Shown here: piece by piece, positions 30,902-34,631 of the stretch
Layout of the letters: each line of letters begins with the position of its first letter
How positions within the stretch are numbered: the stretch's first letter is position 1
Assembly (NCBI GenBank): GCA_903842425.1
Contig: CAIMLY010000040.1
Coordinates: 1-34,631 of the forward strand
Reading direction: 5' to 3'
DNA length: 34,631 nt
Origin: an uncultured Alphaproteobacteria bacterium
GTDB taxonomy: Bacteria; Pseudomonadota; Alphaproteobacteria; Caulobacterales; Caulobacteraceae
The notes under the pieces: model-generated
The model's input: only the letters and a program-made list of their open reading frames with translations
Databases searched by the model: none
Told to the model about the DNA's origin: nothing
Translations under genes and position numbers: made by a program

Positions 30902-31542
30902 CGCCCCGGGTCCGCCGCCATCCTGCGCTGGAATTCTACGCCCGGGGCGTATTCCCGATGGCGCAGTCGCCGACCGATCCGTCGGTCTTCCTGGTCGAAC
31001 CGGACTTCCGGGGCGTGTTCCCCCTGGCGGGCCTCAGGCTGCCCCGGCGCCTCCAGAGAACCCTGCGTCAGGACCGCTTCGAGGTCCGGGTGAACACGGC
31101 CTTCGAGGCGGTGCTCGGCGCCTGCGCCGATGCCGACCGGCCCGGCGCCTGGATCAATCCGGCCCTGATGCGGATGTACCGGACGCTGCATGCCGAGGGC
31201 GCCGCGCACTCGGTGGAGGCCTGGCGGGACGGGCGACTGGCCGGCGGCCTCTTCGGGGTCAGCCTCAGGGGGGCCTTCTTTGGCGAGAGCATGTTCTCGG
31301 TGGAGACCGACGCCTCCAAGGTCGCCCTGGCGCACATGGCGGCCCGGCTCATCCTCGGCGGCTTCCGGCTGCTCGACGCCCAGTTCATGACCGACCATCT
31401 GGCCAGCCTGGGCGCCGAGGAAATCCCCCGGGCGGACTATCTCGAGCGGCTGGAGGTCGCCCTCGCCGCCGAAGGCGTGTTCGGTCCTCCCGCCGCCCTC
31501 AGCGGGGTCGAGGTCCTGCAGGTGATCAGCCAGGTGTCATAG
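30898..31542 (+). CDS. aat: leucyl/phenylalanyl-tRNA--protein transferase
   Basis: [83 protein letters not shown] start overlapping the accC stop by 4 nt. Confidence 0.95.
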   Translation: MTPRVRRHPALEFYARGVFPMAQSPTDPSVFLVEPDFRGVFPLAGLRLPRRLQRTLRQDRFEVRVNTAFEAVLGACADADRPGAWINPALMRMYRTLHAEGAAHSVEAWRDGRLAGGLFGVSLRGAFFGESMFSVETDASKVALAHMAARLILGGFRLLDAQFMTDHLASLGAEEIPRADYLERLEVALAAEGVFGPPAALSGVEVLQVISQVS

Positions 31543-32114
31543 ACCGGATGCTCCGGGCCATTGAGGCCGGGCGAAGACGCGTAGATCCAGCCCCGGAACA
31601 CCTGCCGCCCGCCTGGCGCTGGCCGACCAGCCTGTGGCTTGGGCTGGGAGTCCACGGTGAGATAGGCCACGGAGTCCTCGGCCGGTTCGTCCGCGGCCGT
31701 GCGCTCGCAGGCCCTGACCGTCAGGATCAGGGACTTGTACCTCACAGGCTGGCCAATGGGCGCCTCGAAGCGAATGGTCTCGGCCGTCACCTTGTCCACG
31801 GCCTGCATCACCGCGACGTTGAAGCGCTCCCGTTGCTTCACGCTTTCCACCGGGCGCTCCGCAACCCGGCGCTCCGGCGGCTCAGCCGGGGCCACCTGGG
31901 AGGCCGGGACCGGAGGGGCGACTGCCGGAGGCGGCGCCTCGACCACCGCAGGGGGGGCCTCCTCCTCAACTGCGGGCGGCGCCTCGACAGGCGCCTCGGG
32001 TGCAGGGGGCGTCTCTGCGGCCTGCTGCGCCGGGGCGAACTGGGCGGAGGCGAGAAGGCCCAGGGCGGCGAACGCCGCGGCGGCGAGGGCTCGACTCTGG
32101 GGACGGCGCGGCAT
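31437..32114 (-). CDS. DUF2155 domain-containing periplasmic protein
   Basis: Signal peptide, Pro/Ala/Glu-rich linker, DUF2155-like core (APIGQPVRYKSLILTVRACERT ... [33 protein letters not shown]). Confidence 0.85.
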   Translation of the reverse strand: MPRRPQSRALAAAAFAALGLLASAQFAPAQQAAETPPAPEAPVEAPPAVEEEAPPAVVEAPPPAVAPPVPASQVAPAEPPERRVAERPVESVKQRERFNVAVMQAVDKVTAETIRFEAPIGQPVRYKSLILTVRACERTAADEPAEDSVAYLTVDSQPKPQAGRPAPGGRQVFRGWIYASSPGLNGPEHPVYDTWLITCRTSTPLRAAGGPNTPSAARATSSRSR

Positions 32115-32115
32115 C

Positions 32116-32523
32116 CTATTCGGGCCGCCAGGCCTCGTAGTCGCCGGCGGCTCGGGCGCGCTCGCCGCCCCGGGTGATCGATCCCTTCGGGCGCCAGGCG
32201 TGGACCGTACCGGTCAGGTTGGGCTGGTGATCCTTCTCCCAGGACCTGCGGGTGAGAGGCGCCACGGTCGGCGGCTCGTCAAAGGTGTAGTGCAGCCAGC
32301 CATGCCACTCCGCCGGCACCTTTGAGGCGTCCGGATAGCCCTTGTAGATCACCCAGCGCCGGCGGCGCCCGTCGTAGGAATCCCTAGCGTCGCGGGCCTC
32401 GAAATAGCGGTTGCCATAGTCGTCCTGCCCGACCGGAACGCCACGGCGCTTGATATGAAAACCCGCGCCGATCGTGGCGCCGTTCCACCAGGTGAAGATC
32501 GCTTTCAGCACGCCCGTACACAC
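32116..32523 (-). CDS. NADH:ubiquinone oxidoreductase NDUFA12/B17.2-family protein
   Basis: FTWWNGATIGAGFHIKRRGVPVGQDDYGNRYFEAR, RRWVIYKGYPDASKVPAEWHGWLHYTFDEPP. Confidence 0.92.
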   Translation of the reverse strand: MCTGVLKAIFTWWNGATIGAGFHIKRRGVPVGQDDYGNRYFEARDARDSYDGRRRRWVIYKGYPDASKVPAEWHGWLHYTFDEPPTVAPLTRRSWEKDHQPNLTGTVHAWRPKGSITRGGERARAAGDYEAWRPE

Positions 32524-32587
32524 CCGCTCAGGTTCATTGCGGGCGGACTATAGGTTGCGCGGCCCCCAGCGTCCAGCGACGAGACCA

Positions 32588-32603
32588 CCGCAAGATCTTG
32601 TGG
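32588..32603. promoter_or_regulatory. NrdR-box-like palindrome 1: CCGCAAGATCTTGTGG
   Basis: Matches the conserved core of the NrdR consensus acaCwAtATaTwGtgt (C-A-A-n-A-T-n-T-T-G-T-G). Confidence 0.6.
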
Positions 32604-32619
32604 ATGCCTCCACCCCAGA

Positions 32620-32635
32620 CCGCAACATCTGTTGC
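32620..32635. promoter_or_regulatory. NrdR-box-like palindrome 2: CCGCAACATCTGTTGC
   Basis: Same left half as box 1 and exactly 32 bp downstream (16-bp gap), the spacing expected of tandem NrdR boxes; weaker right half. Confidence 0.5.
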
Positions 32636-32682
32636 CCGACCCCTATGAGCGCCCTAACCTCCCGCGACTGGAGGCCTTATCG

Positions 32683-34631
32683 ATGTACACCCCGCCCGTT
32701 CTCGAGCCCCGGCAGGTCGAACTGCGGGACCGGTGTGTCGAGGTGATCGCGCCCGTGGGCTGGACAGACGCCCAGGTCGAGGCCTGGATGGACGTCCTCG
32801 GCGGCGCGGCGGACCTCGGCGCCGCGATTGCAGACCTGTCATCGGGGATCGCCAAAGCGGCCCGGGGACGAGACCGGTCGGCTGGGCGGGTTCCCGAGCG
32901 CGCCCTTGCTGACCGGCTGACGGGGCTGATGCTGAACGGCGCCGCGGCGATCGGCGCGGACCCGGGGCCCGGGCCCGCCCTGGCCCAGGCCGGGGACCCG
33001 GCGCTTGCCGGGCGGCTGGCGTCCCTCTCCGCCACGCTCCGGGGCGAGACGCTGGCCCAGGCGGCGGCCGAGGCCGCGGCGGGCCCGCTCCAGTCCGTCC
33101 TCGACGCCATCGGCCGCTGCGAGGGATCCGCCGAGGCCTGCGCCTCGCCGCAGGACAATCCGGGCTTGGCCCGAGCCATCGAACGCGCCCGGGCCGCCGG
33201 TGCGCCGGACGACCTGATCGCCGAGGCGATCGACCTGGCCCTCGCCGGCGAGACCGCCTGGACGATGGTCTCGCCGCCAGGTCCCGACGACCGGCTGAGG
33301 CTGCTCGTGACGTCCCCGGGGATAGACCGCGGCCTGATGCGATTCCTGACCGGCGCGGTTGGCCTGGCCGACAGTCCGGCGACCGCGACCGCCCTGGCCG
33401 GCGCGCCGGAGCGGGTCCGGGGCGCAGTGAGCCTCTGCGCCTTCGGTCTGGGCGAAGATTTCGACACGGCCGGGTTCGAGCAGGCCATGGGGGATCTCGC
33501 CCTGGCCCTGGCGGCCTCCGGGCGGCCGGGCCTGGTCGGCCTGGCCGGACTGGGCGACTGGCTCCTGGCCCGTGGCCTCGCCTATGGCTCGGAGGCGGCG
33601 CAGAAGGCTGCGCGGGGCCTCTACAAGCGAGCCCGACGCGCGATCCCGGAAGGCCTGGATGTCGGAATGGCGATCTTCGCGGATCCGGACCTGACCCTCA
33701 GGCTCGGGGGCGCCGATCCCTGCGCCGGTCCGTCCGGCGGCCCGGTCCTCGAGGTGGAGACCACAGACGGCGTCCTGATGCGAACCCTGACAGGACCGGC
33801 CCTTCGCGCCCTTCACCTGCTGGGCCTCGACCCCGGGGACGCCCGTCTCCATGCCCTGGGCGCCCGGGACCTTTCAGGCCTTCCGGGTGTCGACCGCGCG
33901 GCGCTCGAGGCGCGGGGGTTCACCGACCACGAGATCGCGGCGGTGGAGTCCGCCCTGCCCTTCGCCCGGCGCCTTTCCGATGTCCTGTCGCCGACAGTCA
34001 TCGACCCTGGCTTCCTCGTCGACGTGTTGGGCGTGGCCGAGGCGGACCTGGCCGATCCCGGCCTGGACCTGCCGGCACGGATGGGGTTCACCGTGGAACA
34101 GGTGGCCCAGGCCGAGGCGGCGATCGCCGGCGCCGGGCGGCTGTCGAACCTGCCGGGCCTGACCGGGGACCAGGCTGCAGTGTTGACCCTGGGCGGTGAC
34201 GTCGGGGCGGAGGCGCGCCTCGCCATGGCCGCAGCCCTGGCGCCGCAACTGGCCACACCGCCGGTCCTCGACGTCGAGGCCCAGACAGCCGGCGACCTCG
34301 AAGCCCTCCTGGCGTCGATTCCGGCGGCGGCGGGCGTCGTCCTGCGGCCGCGGATCCGGCGGGCGCCCCTGGGGCTCGCTTCCGCCCGGATCCCGGTGCG
34401 GGCAGAGACCGCCGCACAGGCAGAGCCCCAGGAAGCCCCCCCGCCGGAAGAGCGGATCATCGAACGCCGCATCGAGGTCGAGCGACCTCCGACCCGGCGC
34501 AAGCTTCCGGACCGGCGGAAGGGGTACATCCAGAAGGCCTCGGTGGGCGGCCACAAGGTCTATCTTCATACCGGTGAATATGACGACGGCGAGCTCGGTG
34601 AAATCTTCATCGACATGCACAAGGAGGGTGC
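32683..34631 (+). CDS. truncated at right edge: class II ribonucleotide reductase (NrdJ)-derived, TSCPD-domain protein apparently lacking the RNR catalytic barrel
   Basis: ATG at 32683, open for ~649 codons to the window end (absent from the ORF track because no stop lies in the window). C-terminus [46 protein letters not shown] is the NrdJ TSCPD region; internal blocks also resemble NrdJ. Confidence 0.85.
   Translation, partial: MYTPPVLEPRQVELRDRCVEVIAPVGWTDAQVEAWMDVLGGAADLGAAIADLSSGIAKAARGRDRSAGRVPERALADRLTGLMLNGAAAIGADPGPGPALAQAGDPALAGRLASLSATLRGETLAQAAAEAAAGPLQSVLDAIGRCEGSAEACASPQDNPGLARAIERARAAGAPDDLIAEAIDLALAGETAWTMVSPPGPDDRLRLLVTSPGIDRGLMRFLTGAVGLADSPATATALAGAPERVRGAVSLCAFGLGEDFDTAGFEQAMGDLALALAASGRPGLVGLAGLGDWLLARGLAYGSEAAQKAARGLYKRARRAIPEGLDVGMAIFADPDLTLRLGGADPCAGPSGGPVLEVETTDGVLMRTLTGPALRALHLLGLDPGDARLHALGARDLSGLPGVDRAALEARGFTDHEIAAVESALPFARRLSDVLSPTVIDPGFLVDVLGVAEADLADPGLDLPARMGFTVEQVAQAEAAIAGAGRLSNLPGLTGDQAAVLTLGGDVGAEARLAMAAALAPQLATPPVLDVEAQTAGDLEALLASIPAAAGVVLRPRIRRAPLGLASARIPVRAETAAQAEPQEAPPPEERIIERRIEVERPPTRRKLPDRRKGYIQKASVGGHKVYLHTGEYDDGELGEIFIDMHKEG

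Noticed and set aside
32839-33852. minus-strand ORFs (32643-33488, 32839-33852, 33813-34556, 33874-34620) at the right edge
   Set aside because: All lie antisense to the plus-strand NrdJ-like ORF, whose translation has recognisable RNR/TSCPD blocks.

Overview
High-GC alphaproteobacterial chromosome segment. Gene content and order look Caulobacterales-like (inferred, not searched), and almost every gene has a recognisable family. In order it contains: the 3' end of a CDS with a Pro/Arg-rich tail; a GGDEF diguanylate cyclase; an enoyl-CoA hydratase family protein; a complete minus-strand iscR/suf Fe-S operon (iscR, NifS/IscS-like desulfurase, sufB, uncharacterised 135-aa gene, sufC, sufD, sufS, DUF59/SufT-like, A-type carrier); an alpha/beta hydrolase; anmK; tyrS; a Bcp-type peroxiredoxin; M23 peptidase plus bactofilin; prfB with an intact programmed +1 frameshift site; PBP1A; an AMIN/amidase_3 amidase; a long leader and RNase E; an M48 protease with TPRs; a DsbA-like lipoprotein; an FAD oxidoreductase; a small membrane protein; an SDR; thiG/thiS; accB-accC-aat; DUF2155; an NDUFA12 homologue; and a truncated plus-strand ORF at the right edge. 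The most interesting object is that right-edge ORF (32683 to beyond 34631), which is missing from the supplied ORF track. It has an NrdJ-type (class II, B12-dependent ribonucleotide reductase) C-terminal TSCPD region and several NrdJ-like internal blocks, but the catalytic barrel appears to be missing. It is preceded by two NrdR-box-like palindromes spaced exactly 32 bp apart. It looks like a non-catalytic class II RNR paralogue that is still wired to the dNTP regulon. No CRISPR, transposon, tRNA or rRNA was found.
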